Source: Nitrospiraceae bacterium
Lineage (GTDB): Bacteria > Nitrospirota > Nitrospiria > Nitrospirales > UBA8639
Length of the DNA: 64,000 nt
Assembly (NCBI GenBank): GCA_020632595.1
Contig: JACKFF010000001.1
Span: 1 to 64,000 of the forward strand
Reading direction: 5' to 3'
Numbering within the stretch: the first letter of the stretch is position 1; every line of letters starts with the position of its first letter. Below, piece by piece: positions 16,266 to 25,245 of the stretch. The position numbers and the translations under genes are program-made. The notes beneath the pieces were generated by a model that worked only from the letters and a program-made list of their open reading frames with translations, ran no database searches and was not told the origin of the DNA.

Positions 16266-17189
16266 TCAATGAAAATTTAACCTGGGAAGATTCATTTTCA
16301 ATAGTGACGAACATATTCTATAAAAATTTATTTCTTCTACAATCCAATATTCTGCCTCATGTTTTGTGACATAATTTTTGGCAGCCTTAAGGCACATCCC
16401 ATAAGCGGGGTAAAGCTCTCGAAGTAAGGAGACAAAAACCATTTGAGCTTGCTTGGACTTCGAACGAGCGCTAACTTTCGGAAGTGAATTCATATGTCGG
16501 TTAAGGCGATCCCTCTCAACAGCGTAGGACGTGTACTCTAAAATTATCAAACAGGTCTGTACTAAACTTCCGCAAACAATCCAATCCTGTGGGGTAAACG
16601 TTAATTCCCTAGTAGGTACAACAGCCTTTTTGAATAACTTAAAATATTGATCTTGATGAGCAACGATATCAAAAAGTCGCTCTATAAAACGATCATAGCC
16701 CCGCTCTCGGTAGTAGCTCTGCTCGAATATGTCTTGGCCTAGTGGATTTGTTAAATCACATAATCGGGATAGTCGGAAAGCAAATGCTTTGTTTTTGCGA
16801 AACAAACCATAGTTACTGCGAATTGCCGGCTTCACGGAAACGAAAAAGACTTTCCCCGTAGAAATCTCTGCAATGCATAGGAAAACGGGCTGTTGAAGTC
16901 CCATCCAATAGTTCACGGTCTGCTTTTTAATAGGTCGAGAGCGAAACCAATCCGTGAGGTCTTGACGGCTTCCGCCACTCCATTTTGGCCGTTCCATTGC
17001 TTTGAGCTGAACGGCTGCAACGTGCCCCGTGACTAACTGATTTTCACCAACCATCTCAATAAGACAATCTATGCCATAATCCCTTTCGTCAATTTTTCTG
17101 CACAGCCATTTCCGCGGCAGTGCTTCAAAGAGAATACGGTAGGAATCAGTCTCGAAATAATGACTTTTTGACCTCTTGGGGAATGTCAT
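16266..17189 (-). CDS. DUF4365 domain protein (nuclease-fold-like)
   Basis: A 307-residue protein. The N-terminal 170 residues fit DUF4365: ERDYGIDCLIEMV (residues about 36-48), then VQLKAMERPKW, and YWMGLQQPVFLCIAEISTGKVFFVSV. The D...E...Q-x-K arrangement resembles PD-(D/E)xK nuclease folds, and such proteins are often found in mobile or defence-rich loci. The C-terminal half is helical and not recognised. The gene is visibly more AT-rich than its neighbours and lies inside direct repeats derived from mtgA, so it was probably acquired horizontally. Confidence 0.65.
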   Translation of the reverse strand: MTFPKRSKSHYFETDSYRILFEALPRKWLCRKIDERDYGIDCLIEMVGENQLVTGHVAAVQLKAMERPKWSGGSRQDLTDWFRSRPIKKQTVNYWMGLQQPVFLCIAEISTGKVFFVSVKPAIRSNYGLFRKNKAFAFRLSRLCDLTNPLGQDIFEQSYYRERGYDRFIERLFDIVAHQDQYFKLFKKAVVPTRELTFTPQDWIVCGSLVQTCLIILEYTSYAVERDRLNRHMNSLPKVSARSKSKQAQMVFVSLLRELYPAYGMCLKAAKNYVTKHEAEYWIVEEINFYRICSSLLKMNLPRLNFH

Positions 17190-17350
17190 AACGGGTAGCT
17201 GAATAGGGCCGTTGCCGAGTTCCTAATCTAAAAGGTCCCACGCACAGGGAAGAACCATCCAATTTGTTCCCGTAAATTGATCAGCCACACGTTAATCATA
17301 AATTCTCTCCTGCTGCTCACCTTCCTAAATTGGAAGCAGCCCTTTGGAAT

Positions 17351-17569
17351 TCAAGAATGGAAACGAACCATTACGACCACGTTTGACCTGGAGTCCTCCG
17401 TTGTCACTTGATAGGCCGCCTCCCCAATAATTTCAATATCTTTGACCAAAGCCAACACCAATTGACGATCACTGTTTTAGTCAAAGCGGGTCCGGCCACG
17501 CACAAATTCAATGGCTTCGCGGGCGGCATCCAACATATGTCGAAACCGGATGAGGTCATCCTCCCTCAT
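17351..17569 (-). pseudogene. Broken HEPN-domain toxin (DUF86-type), partner of the MNT gene
   Basis: The frame beginning at ATG 17569 reads MREDDLIRFRHMLDAAREAI and then EFVRGRTRFD, followed by TAA (17477-17479). It then continues in the same frame with NSDRQLVLALVKDIEIIGEA and AYQV before losing similarity and stopping at 17351. This is the N-terminal two thirds of a DUF86/HEPN RNase. The catalytic R-x4-6-H region normally found further on is absent. The internal stop and lost C-terminus make it non-functional. It overlaps the end of the MNT gene as in intact HEPN/MNT operons. Confidence 0.75.
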
Positions 17570-17861
17570 ATTGGACCTCTGCTTCTTCCAGGATTCGCTG
17601 ACGAAAATACCGGCTCAAGTCCTGAGGCGTGCGAAGATCAACCTTCCGTCCGCCCAGCAGCACTGAAAGCTCTCGTTCCATGCGCGCGATCCCGAAGAGG
17701 CCAGGGACCTGGTCGGGTTCAAACTCAACCAGCAGATCAATATCGCTTTCAGGACGAAAATCAGCACGGAGCGCCGACCCGAAAACCGCCAACCGCTGGA
17801 TACCATGCTCACGGCAAAATGCAGCTATGGCGTCTTTGGGTATTGAAATTTCAGAATTCAT
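17556..17861 (-). CDS. MNT-type nucleotidyltransferase (antitoxin of a HEPN/MNT pair)
   Basis: The start at 17861 is set by GGAGG 7 bases upstream and gives 101 residues. The motif LAVFGSALRADFRPESDIDLLVEF (G-S-x10-D-x-D) is the minimal nucleotidyltransferase signature, and VDLRTPQDLS contains the third acidic strand. In HEPN/MNT toxin-antitoxin modules, MNT proteins AMPylate and silence the HEPN RNase. Here the antitoxin frame is intact while the toxin behind it is broken, so the module is probably a relic. Confidence 0.85.
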   Translation of the reverse strand: MNSEISIPKDAIAAFCREHGIQRLAVFGSALRADFRPESDIDLLVEFEPDQVPGLFGIARMERELSVLLGGRKVDLRTPQDLSRYFRQRILEEAEVQYEGG

Positions 17862-17983
17862 TCCTCTACCTCCATAACTATCCAGCTTTTGATGTCCCGA
17901 TTCGTCAACGCACTTGAACCCGATGCCGAGGAGCTTAGGTGGGCCATCCATCACATGCGAAATAGGACAGCCAAATTCTTCGT

Positions 17984-18193
17984 CAATTGAGTAGATAAGT
18001 CAAGTTGCGAAACAGGTGAAAGGGAAAAGAATGTATTGTGAGTTCCTTAAGCGAAATTTCACAATCGCTTGACCATTTGGCATAGGGAGCAGAGGAGCTC
18101 GCTCACCGGGTGGACATCCGGCGGAGGATGAGCTCTTTTTTCTTTTCCACGTAGGATGTGGCCTCCGTGGGTTGGTGCCGAAGGGGGCTGGGA
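17984..18193. repeat. Direct repeat covering the mtgA 3' end
   Basis: This is the intact copy of the sequence also present at 16049-16245, in the same orientation, about 70-75% alike by eye. It includes the last 30 codons of mtgA and about 120 bases beyond. The pair brackets a segment of about 1.7 kb. Confidence 0.65.
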
Positions 18194-18909
18194 ATAACCG
18201 CTGCCAGGCGGGCGCCCTCATCCATAGAAAGCCGCGAGGCCGGCTTATGGAAATAACGCTGGGCGGCGGCCTCAATGCCAAACACGCCTGGTCCCCATTC
18301 AATGATATTAAGGTAGAGTTCCAGGATACGTTTTTTACTCAAGGTCGATTCCAACATCCAGGTGATGAGGAGTTCTTTGCCTTTGCGAATCGGATCACGG
18401 GAGGTCGAGAGGTATAAGTTCTTGGCCAATTGCTGGGTTATGGTCGAGCCCCCCCGAACTATCCGTCCTTTCTCCAAATTGGTCTCAATAGATTCCAGGA
18501 CCTCATGCCAATCCACGCCGGTATGAGAATAAAATGTACCATCCTCGGATACCAGAATGGCCATACGAACGTGACGCGGAATGCTTGAGAGCGGCGTCCA
18601 TCGGTAATCGATTTTCAGCGTGGTGCCTTGAGCGTGTGCTTCGTCGATGCGTTGCCGCATAAGCGCGGACTCTGTGGGATTCTCCGTGGGCAACCGGACG
18701 ATCGAGAGAAACGGAAAGGTGAAAATCTCAAATAACACATAAAGGCCGAGAAGAATAAATATCGCTTTAAATGGAATGATGCGAATCAACCGGAATCGTC
18801 GGACACGAGGCTTTCTCTGCGAACCGATATTCCAGAGAGGTTTGGGGCGACGGGGTTTTGCGGCTTTCGGCCTTGATCGCTTCATGCTGTGTTCTTGACT
18901 GCCCTTCAC
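18103..18909 (-). CDS. mtgA: Monofunctional biosynthetic peptidoglycan transglycosylase
   Basis: A 268-residue GT51 enzyme that polymerises lipid II into glycan strands at the inner membrane. After a basic cytoplasmic N-terminus comes one membrane helix (IIPFKAIFILLGLYVLFEIF, residues about 45-65). The GT51 motifs follow: EDGTFYSHTGVDW, RGGSTITQQLAKNLYLS, RKGKELLITWMLE and KKRILELYLNIIEWGPGVFGIEAAAQRYF. The catalytic Glu of EDGTF is present. The start is GTG 18909 or, alternatively, ATG 18885. Its 3' end is duplicated at 16049-16245. Confidence 0.93.
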   Translation of the reverse strand: MKGSQEHSMKRSRPKAAKPRRPKPLWNIGSQRKPRVRRFRLIRIIPFKAIFILLGLYVLFEIFTFPFLSIVRLPTENPTESALMRQRIDEAHAQGTTLKIDYRWTPLSSIPRHVRMAILVSEDGTFYSHTGVDWHEVLESIETNLEKGRIVRGGSTITQQLAKNLYLSTSRDPIRKGKELLITWMLESTLSKKRILELYLNIIEWGPGVFGIEAAAQRYFHKPASRLSMDEGARLAAVIPSPLRHQPTEATSYVEKKKELILRRMSTR

Positions 18910-19306
18910 CTGTCCCGACGGATACGATATGATGAGGCCCCGATGGACGGAACCAACTCGATGTTGCCCGGAGTACGTATCAATTTAACGAGACAGTTGT
19001 CCAATGATTTCTCGAAATAGTGCGATCCCATCTCACACAAACACGAGGAAGGTAAAACTCGGACCGGATTGGGTTTTATGATATCGTGGCTCCACCGGGG
19101 CACAGATTCTTCGCCATTGGCTCAGAACGACAACTCTGCCGTCATCACCGGATCGCTGGCCGGGATCTATCCGAAATAGGATCAAGATGAATTCCCGATC
19201 ACCCATATCCGGAATGACGAGGATAGAGATGGATGAAGAACATGGGCCTCACCTGTTTGCTTAAGACCTGAATGGGATAATCTACATTTTCACCGCATAG
19301 GAGTGC
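18910..19306. other. Spacer between mtgA and the alcohol dehydrogenase
   Basis: About 400 bases between divergently transcribed genes. It must contain promoters for both, but I cannot single out convincing -35/-10 pairs. No gene is supported. Confidence 0.4.
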
Positions 19307-20311
19307 ATGATGAATGCCATGATCCTCGAACAGGACGCCGATGTCTCAACGGGTCCTTTACGGGCTCGCGATATCCCTAAACCTGAGCCGGGTCCCGGAC
19401 AAGTTCGCGTCAAGGTTCATGTCTGCGGAGTGTGCCGTACTGATCTGCACGTCGTCGAAGGCGAACTCCCCCCGTCTACGCGTCCTATTGTTCCCGGGCA
19501 TGAAACCGTCGGCATCGTGGATCGTGTGGGACAGGGAGTCAAACAGATCAAAGAAGGTGATCGAGTAGGAATCGCCTGGCTCCAGGGAACCTGCGGGACC
19601 TGCGAATTCTGCAAGGCCGGGCGGGAAAATCTGTGCGCACAGGCTACCTTCACCGGTTATCACGTCCACGGCGGGTATGCCGAATACGCACTGGTCTCTG
19701 AACAATTCGCCTACCCTATTCCATCCGTGTTTACGGACGAAGAGGCCGCCCCCCTATTGTGTGCCGGCATCATCGGCTTTCGTGCCTTACGCCGCAGTCA
19801 GGTGAAACCCGGACAGCGCCTGGGCTTGTACGGATTCGGTGGCTCCGCCCATATTACGATTCAAGTCGCCCGGCATTGGGGTTGTGAAGTCTACGTGTGT
19901 TCCTTACGGGAAGAACATCGCGCCCTGGCTCGTCAACTGGGAGCGGTGTGGGTCGGGACGGCCTCAGAGATGCCACCAAACTCTCTTCACTCAGCGATCA
20001 TGTTTGCCCCGGCAGGTGAACTGGTGCCTCCGGCACTTCGGGCTTTGGAAAAAGGCGGCACCCTTGCCTTAGCCGGCATCTACATGACGCCCATTCCATC
20101 CTTGGACTATACACTCGATCTGTTTCAGGAGCGGACACTCCAGAGCGTCACCGCTAACACCCGGCAGGATGGATTGGACCTGTTGGAGGCCGCCGCCGAC
20201 ATTCCCATTCATACCCATACGGTTCCCTTTCAATTAGAAGAAGCCAATCTGGCACTCCAACAATTAAAAGCCGGAACCGTCCAGGGCGCCGGAGTCTTAC
20301 ATGTGCTGTAA
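19307..20311 (+). CDS. Zinc-dependent alcohol dehydrogenase, MDR family
   Basis: A 334-residue medium-chain dehydrogenase/reductase. It has catalytic zinc ligands C41 (CGVCRTDLH) and H66-E67 (GHETVG), and four structural-zinc cysteines in CGTCEFCKAGRENLC. The Rossmann domain follows (GLYGFGGSAHITIQVARHWG). It oxidises alcohols or reduces aldehydes with NAD(P)(H) in the cytoplasm. AGGAG lies just before the tandem ATG ATG. A MITE begins 6 bases after the stop. Confidence 0.9.
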   Translation: MMNAMILEQDADVSTGPLRARDIPKPEPGPGQVRVKVHVCGVCRTDLHVVEGELPPSTRPIVPGHETVGIVDRVGQGVKQIKEGDRVGIAWLQGTCGTCEFCKAGRENLCAQATFTGYHVHGGYAEYALVSEQFAYPIPSVFTDEEAAPLLCAGIIGFRALRRSQVKPGQRLGLYGFGGSAHITIQVARHWGCEVYVCSLREEHRALARQLGAVWVGTASEMPPNSLHSAIMFAPAGELVPPALRALEKGGTLALAGIYMTPIPSLDYTLDLFQERTLQSVTANTRQDGLDLLEAAADIPIHTHTVPFQLEEANLALQQLKAGTVQGAGVLHVL

Positions 20312-20316
20312 AGGCC

Positions 20317-20484
20317 TAGGAGTCTGTCGGACTTAGTGGATCGAAAGCGAAACAGCGGCTGAGCGAGGCCAGATTTTGACGATTTCGCAGGCCCATAGTG
20401 AGGGCTATGGGCCAAGAAAGCGGTGAAATATGGACTGCTGAGACACTGTTGCAGCCGATTCTTCCTAAGTCCGACAGGCTCCTA
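20317..20484. repeat. 168-bp MITE with 20-bp terminal inverted repeats
   Basis: The left end is TAGGAGTCTGTCGGACTTAG (20317-20336); the right end is its reverse complement with one mismatch (20465-20484). There is no coding capacity between, but an internal hairpin GGCCCATAG-tgaggg-CTATGGGCC lies in the middle. It sits between two convergent genes, and its right end supplies the TAG stop of the CBS-domain gene. It may be mobilised in trans by a transposase elsewhere and may act as a bidirectional terminator. Confidence 0.8.
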
Positions 20485-20928
20485 ACATCCTCGCTCAAAA
20501 AACAGGCCGCGATTGATATCGCCGATGCTGACCATTCCCATCAGTTTGCCGTTTTCGGCGACGGGGATTCTCCGGAAATTTTTCACACCCATGTAGGAAG
20601 CGGCCTCTAAGATCGGCGTGGTGGGCGAGACGGTCAAAGGATTCCGGCTCATCACTTCCTCAACCTTTTTTTTCAGGGCGTCCGGATATCCATCCTCCAT
20701 TTCGGTGAAATCCCGGCTGTGAACATTGTCATGGATATAGTCACCAAAATTGGGGAAAAGTGGTAAGATAACGTCTCGAAGCGCCACCAACCCGATCAGA
20801 TTCTCTTGTTGATCAATGACCGGGATCGCCCCGCAATGCCGACTCAACATTTTGATCACAACAGTTCGAACCGAGTCCGTCGGAAACGCCGTCAACACTC
20901 CTGTGGACATTACTTCACGTACAAGCAT
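20482..20928 (-). CDS. CBS-domain protein
   Basis: The start at 20928 follows AGGAGG by 5 bases and gives 148 residues. Two CBS motifs are visible: VREVMSTGVLTAFPTDSVRT...GAIPVIDQQENLIGLVALRDVI and VEEVMSRNPLTVSPTTPILEAASYMGVKNFRRIPVAENGKLMGMVSIGDI. CBS pairs bind adenine nucleotides and regulate partner proteins. The insertion between the domains (residues 65-90) is typical of stand-alone CBS proteins. The stop codon is formed by the adjacent MITE, so the final residues may be non-native. Confidence 0.88.
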   Translation of the reverse strand: MLVREVMSTGVLTAFPTDSVRTVVIKMLSRHCGAIPVIDQQENLIGLVALRDVILPLFPNFGDYIHDNVHSRDFTEMEDGYPDALKKKVEEVMSRNPLTVSPTTPILEAASYMGVKNFRRIPVAENGKLMGMVSIGDINRGLFFERGC

Positions 20929-20994
20929 ACCCACCTCCTGCGTTGAGGGTGATTGAGATAAATACTGTACTCCCCTCAAATTGACATTGTCAGC

Positions 20995-22752
20995 TTAGTA
21001 CCCGGCGGCCAGAGAGTCCGGTTTGCGAGGATCGGATGCCCCGTAAAATCCCTGCGGCCCCTTAAGAATACTTTGAGCACCACCCATGGTTTCCCCGACC
21101 GCGATGGTGTGACCCCATTGTTCAAGAAGGGTCAACGTGTCCGGACTCAATCCGCGTTCCACTCGCACTTCGTCGGGCATCCATTGATGATGAACACGGG
21201 GAGCCGCAGTGGCAGAGGCCAGGTTCATATCATGATCAATGACATTCAAAATAAGTTGAAGTGTCGTGGTAATGATTTGACTTCCTCCCGGGCTTCCGGT
21301 GGCGAGAAACGGTTGTCCTTTGTGTAGAACCAGTGTTGGGGTCATTGAGGAGAGGGGGCGTTTTCCTGGTTCAATCGCATTGGCCGCCGATCCCATCAGG
21401 CCATAGGCATTGGGCGTTCCGGGTTTGGCCACAAAATCATCCATTTCATTGTTCAACAGAATCCCGGTTCCCTCAGCCACAATGCCGCTGCCAAAGCTGA
21501 AATTGATGGTATAGGTGTTCAACACGACATTGCCGTCTTTATCCATGACCGAAAAGTGTGTGGTATCGCGCCCCTCGTAAGGCAACGGGTTGGAGGGCCG
21601 AATACCTGATGAAGGACGAGCCTTCTGCGGATTAATGGAGGCATGTAACTGTTTCGCATATGCCTTGGAGATCAAACCCTGTACGGGCACCTCGACAAAT
21701 TCAGGATCGCCCAGCCATCGGCTCCGGTCCGCATAAGCAAGCTTCATACTCTCAACCAGCCAGTGAATAGTCCTGGCACTATTGTGGCCGAATATTTTTA
21801 GTGGCTCGTGTTCCAGGATGTTCAGCATTTGAATCAAATGAACGCCCCCGGAACTGGGTGGTGGCATCGATACAATGTCATACCCCCGATACGTTCCCCG
21901 CAGTGGTTGCCGCCAGACTGCACGATAGCGACCCAGGTCTTTTTTGGTCATCAACCCTCCGTGGACACGCATCTCGGCGCTCACACGCTCCGCGATTGGA
22001 CCGTCGTAAAAAGCACCTGGACCCTGCTCGGAAATTTGTTGAAGCGACCACGCCAGATCGTTCTGAATCAACCGATCCCCGGACCGGTGCCTCGCCCCAT
22101 CCGGTTGAAAAAAAATGCGGCGAGTGGAGGGCCATCGAGAAAGCTGTGTCGCATGCTCTTGCATCGCTGAGGCCAAATCAGAGGAGATGATGATTCCTTC
22201 CCTGGCAAGTTGGATTGCCGGAGCCAGCACGGCCTGCAGAGATAGGGTGCCATATGTTTCAAGCGCTTTCACCAAACCCGCGACCGTGCCGGGAACGCCC
22301 ACAGATTGATGGCTGTAGCGAAGGCGTGACAGGTCGATTGTGCCTTCCGCATCAAGAAACATCTGTGGCAATGAGGCAGCAGGAGCGACTTCGCGATAGT
22401 CGAGGGCCATAACAACAGGCTTTTCTGCTGTGTAAATCAGCATAAACCCGCCGCCCCCGAGATTCCCAGCCTGGGGAAGCGTAACAGCCAGCGCAAATCC
22501 CACTGCTACCGCGGCGTCAATCGCATTCCCTCCGGCTTTTAATATGTCCACACCCACACGGGTTGCCATGGCCTCTTGACTGACGACCATTCCGTGTTCA
22601 GCATAGACGGGATGAAAGATTTCCCGGTGGGTAAAGAGGGGCGTCTCTTGCGCCAACCCATCATCCAAAACGCTTCCCACCAAGACACATGAACACACTA
22701 TCCATGCCAGGGAGGCCCTGCCTGCCAGTGCCCAACGAGATGTATACTTCAT
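20995..22752 (-). CDS. ggt: Gamma-glutamyltransferase
   Basis: About 585 residues from ATG 22752, which opens a signal peptide (RASLAWIVCSCVLVGSVLDD, cleavage near LAQ). The proenzyme's autocleavage and catalytic Thr is in GRDTTHFSVMDKDGNVV, and the oxyanion GG is in ATGSPGGSQIITTTLQ. The N-terminal subunit has NAIDAAVAVGFALAVTLPQAGNLGGGGF. It cleaves the gamma-glutamyl bond of glutathione and related peptides in the periplasm. An earlier in-frame ATG at 22821 would bury the signal peptide and is not preferred. Confidence 0.93.
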   Translation of the reverse strand: MKYTSRWALAGRASLAWIVCSCVLVGSVLDDGLAQETPLFTHREIFHPVYAEHGMVVSQEAMATRVGVDILKAGGNAIDAAVAVGFALAVTLPQAGNLGGGGFMLIYTAEKPVVMALDYREVAPAASLPQMFLDAEGTIDLSRLRYSHQSVGVPGTVAGLVKALETYGTLSLQAVLAPAIQLAREGIIISSDLASAMQEHATQLSRWPSTRRIFFQPDGARHRSGDRLIQNDLAWSLQQISEQGPGAFYDGPIAERVSAEMRVHGGLMTKKDLGRYRAVWRQPLRGTYRGYDIVSMPPPSSGGVHLIQMLNILEHEPLKIFGHNSARTIHWLVESMKLAYADRSRWLGDPEFVEVPVQGLISKAYAKQLHASINPQKARPSSGIRPSNPLPYEGRDTTHFSVMDKDGNVVLNTYTINFSFGSGIVAEGTGILLNNEMDDFVAKPGTPNAYGLMGSAANAIEPGKRPLSSMTPTLVLHKGQPFLATGSPGGSQIITTTLQLILNVIDHDMNLASATAAPRVHHQWMPDEVRVERGLSPDTLTLLEQWGHTIAVGETMGGAQSILKGPQGFYGASDPRKPDSLAAGY

Positions 22753-23077
22753 GTGGGAAACCTTGTACGTTATCATGCCGGATACCCTTTGAGACCTTTC
22801 ACCGAGACAACAACAAACCACGTGGGATGGCGAGATGCCTCCATCTTGCTTTGCACCCTCAAATTTATAGAGAAACCGGATCTCAGAATACCTTGAAAAG
22901 TTCTGAAAACAAAACCGGGCCTTTCACCCAACCAAGGACCATTTCCCCTATTCCCCGAGGCATTTTCTATTGAGCCCGCTTCTTGCTTCTCACATTATAT
23001 TGAGTGAGTATTGGGTAAACATCTGATACATAAATGGTTCTCAACCGTTTACCCTTATTTTCCTGTTTCAATAAAAC
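22753..23077. other. Spacer between ggt and the DUF4010 gene
   Basis: About 325 bases between divergent genes. It is expected to hold both promoters. No gene or strong hairpin is seen. Confidence 0.4.
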
Positions 23078-24379
23078 GTGACCATGATGACGATTGAAGA
23101 ATCCATTCTTGGCTTTCTTGTGGCCCTCGCCGCGGGGGCTTTGATTGGCTTGGAACGGCAGCAGGATCTGGGCGCAGAGCGCAAAACCGGCATCGGTGGC
23201 GTGCGGACCTTTCCCTTGATCGCCCTTGCCGGAGCCATGTCGGCGTTTATCTCACAGGTCCTTGGCGTGTGGCCCATTATTGCCACACTCCTGATTCTTG
23301 GCGCGCTCCTGGCTGTGGCCTCCGACAAGGAATGGGGTCGGAAAGATCCGCCCGGGATCATCACCCCACTCGCAGCTCTGATCACGTTTCTACTAGGAGT
23401 TCTTGCCTTGCTCCCTGCCCTCCCGATTGATACTCCACATCGGTATCTCCTCATTGTCGGCAGCGCAGGGGTCGTCATGGCCTTGCTGTCGTTAAAAGAA
23501 CGGCTGCATCATGTGGTACAACAGGTGTCCGATGATGATATCTATGCGACGGCCAAATTTGTCATTTTAGCCCTGGTCGTCTTGCCTCTCCTCCCCAACC
23601 GCACGTTCGGGCCTCTAGATGTCCTCAACCCCTTCCATACCGGCATCATGGTCGTCCTCGTTGCGGGCATTAGTTTTTTGGGGTATCTCTGCACTCGAAT
23701 CATCGGACCCAATAGAGGACTTGCAACAACGGGCATCCTGGGAGGATTCGTGTCGTCAACCGCCGTCACCATGAGCATGGCTAATCAAACACGGGAGGAC
23801 CCACGTCTGGCGCTACCGGGAGCCATGGCCATCCTGGGGGCGTCCAGCACCATGTTTGCCAGGATGCTGGTCATCGTCAGCCTTCTTCAGCCGGATCTGT
23901 TCCTGATGCTACTCGCGCCGCTGGGAGGCATGGCCCTCTGCGGGTATGTCATGAGTTTCATGTTGTATGGCAAAGCGCAACGCACAGTGTCCGATGGCCA
24001 AGACATCTCCCATCGTAATCCATTTGAATTACGTCCAGCCCTGGGATTTGGTCTATTGTATGCCGGAGTCCTGTTCATCTCGAAAGCTGCCCAAACCTAC
24101 CTGGGTGATCAAGGATTGTATGCGTCCAGTCTGTTAGCGGGCACCACCGACGTCGATGCCATCACCCTGTCGGTCATCCGGTTACAGCAGGATGGACTCC
24201 TGGCCTGGACAGCCGCCACGGCCGTCACTCTTGCTGCCATGACGAATACCGTTGTGAAGGCTCTGTTAGCAGGATGGTTTGGAGGAAAACCGCTCATGAA
24301 ATATGTGGCGCCGGGGATGATCGCCATTTTAGCAGCCGGCAGTCTTATCCTGATCGTTTTTGGCTTCACGCACCCTTAA
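23078..24379 (+). CDS. MgtC/SapB-domain and DUF4010 membrane protein
   Basis: About 433 residues with roughly a dozen hydrophobic segments. The N-terminus has the MgtC/SapB signature (ALAAGALIGLERQQ...GIGGVRTFPLIALAGAMSA). The C-terminal half is DUF4010-like (ATTGILGGFVSSTAVTMSMA, and GTTDVDAITLSVIRL). It is an inner-membrane protein; the family's transport role is not established. The start is GTG 23078 or ATG 23084; no clear ribosome site is seen. It is followed closely by the RlaP-type gene. Confidence 0.85.
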   Translation: MTMMTIEESILGFLVALAAGALIGLERQQDLGAERKTGIGGVRTFPLIALAGAMSAFISQVLGVWPIIATLLILGALLAVASDKEWGRKDPPGIITPLAALITFLLGVLALLPALPIDTPHRYLLIVGSAGVVMALLSLKERLHHVVQQVSDDDIYATAKFVILALVVLPLLPNRTFGPLDVLNPFHTGIMVVLVAGISFLGYLCTRIIGPNRGLATTGILGGFVSSTAVTMSMANQTREDPRLALPGAMAILGASSTMFARMLVIVSLLQPDLFLMLLAPLGGMALCGYVMSFMLYGKAQRTVSDGQDISHRNPFELRPALGFGLLYAGVLFISKAAQTYLGDQGLYASSLLAGTTDVDAITLSVIRLQQDGLLAWTAATAVTLAAMTNTVVKALLAGWFGGKPLMKYVAPGMIAILAAGSLILIVFGFTHP

Positions 24380-24403
24380 TTATTTGAATTGGAAAAATTG
24401 TTC

Positions 24404-25084
24404 ATGCACCTTCAGCCGAACGCTCGCACCCATACGATCCTCAAAGTTCTCGTGGGCTCCCATGCCCATGGCTTGGCATCCGACAAGAGTGACCGGGATT
24501 ACAGGCGGATCTATGTCATTCCGACGGAGGAGATGTTTCAGTTGGGATTTAAATATCCCGGCTCGCAGTGGACCAAAGATGATGGGGATGAAACAGCTTG
24601 GGAGATCGGCCAATTTCTTCTGCTGGGGACGCAAGGCCATCCCCTGATTCTTGAAGCGCTGGTGGCCCCCGTCATCACAGCCGATGCCTGGGGAGAACAA
24701 CTGCGCATGCTGCTGCCGGCGCTGTGGTCGCCCCAAAAAGCCTTTGAGGCCTTTACCAACTATGCCAAGAATCAACGCACCAAATTGCTGGATAAGAAAG
24801 ACGGACGTCCGGCAAAGTATGCAGCGGCCTATATCCGGGTTCTCTACAACCTGTGTGAATTGCTCAGGTCAGGAAGCTTTCACATCCGCATTACCGACAC
24901 ATCGGCAGGAGAACGGCTGGCTCGCATCAAAAATGGACAATACCGATTAGGAGACGTGATGGATTGGGGGGAAGAACTCACCGCACAGGCAGAGCAATTA
25001 ATTGCTGCCTGCGGGAATGAACCCGATTTACCACGCATTAATGAATTTCTGGTGGCCATTCGCCGGGCATTTCTGACCCCTTAG
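24404..25084 (+). CDS. RlaP-type predicted nucleotidyltransferase
   Basis: About 226 residues. The motif LVGSHAHGLASDKSDRDYRRIYV is the G-S-H-A-x-G...S-D-x-D nucleotidyltransferase signature of the RlaP family (PF10127), which is linked in some bacteria to RNA repair. Further conserved parts are GQFLLLGTQGHPLILEAL and KYAAAYIRVLYNLCELLRSG. It starts 24 bases after the DUF4010 gene, so the two may be cotranscribed. The substrate is unknown. Confidence 0.8.
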   Translation: MHLQPNARTHTILKVLVGSHAHGLASDKSDRDYRRIYVIPTEEMFQLGFKYPGSQWTKDDGDETAWEIGQFLLLGTQGHPLILEALVAPVITADAWGEQLRMLLPALWSPQKAFEAFTNYAKNQRTKLLDKKDGRPAKYAAAYIRVLYNLCELLRSGSFHIRITDTSAGERLARIKNGQYRLGDVMDWGEELTAQAEQLIAACGNEPDLPRINEFLVAIRRAFLTP

Positions 25085-25157
25085 CCTGTGGGGGAAACGC
25101 ATGCCCTTGCCAAGGGAAATCTTTCAGCTTCTCGTCGCTTTCGACCATCCTGCATAA

Positions 25158-25192
25158 AAAAGAGGGGATCATTTGATCCCCTCTTTCAATAC
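25158..25192. terminator. Rho-independent terminator, bidirectional
   Basis: A near-perfect hairpin AAAGAGGGGATCA-ttTGATCCCCTCTTT with A/T-rich flanks, located between convergent genes (RlaP-type on plus, small secreted protein on minus). Confidence 0.85.
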
Positions 25193-25245
25193 CCCTGTTC
25201 CTGGCTCCGGATTGCCGGTGACATGGATAATCGTCATATCGCCAT

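Noticed and set aside
17408..17917. 169-codon plus-strand frame
   Set aside because: It is opposite to the clear MNT gene and HEPN remnant and has no protein signature.
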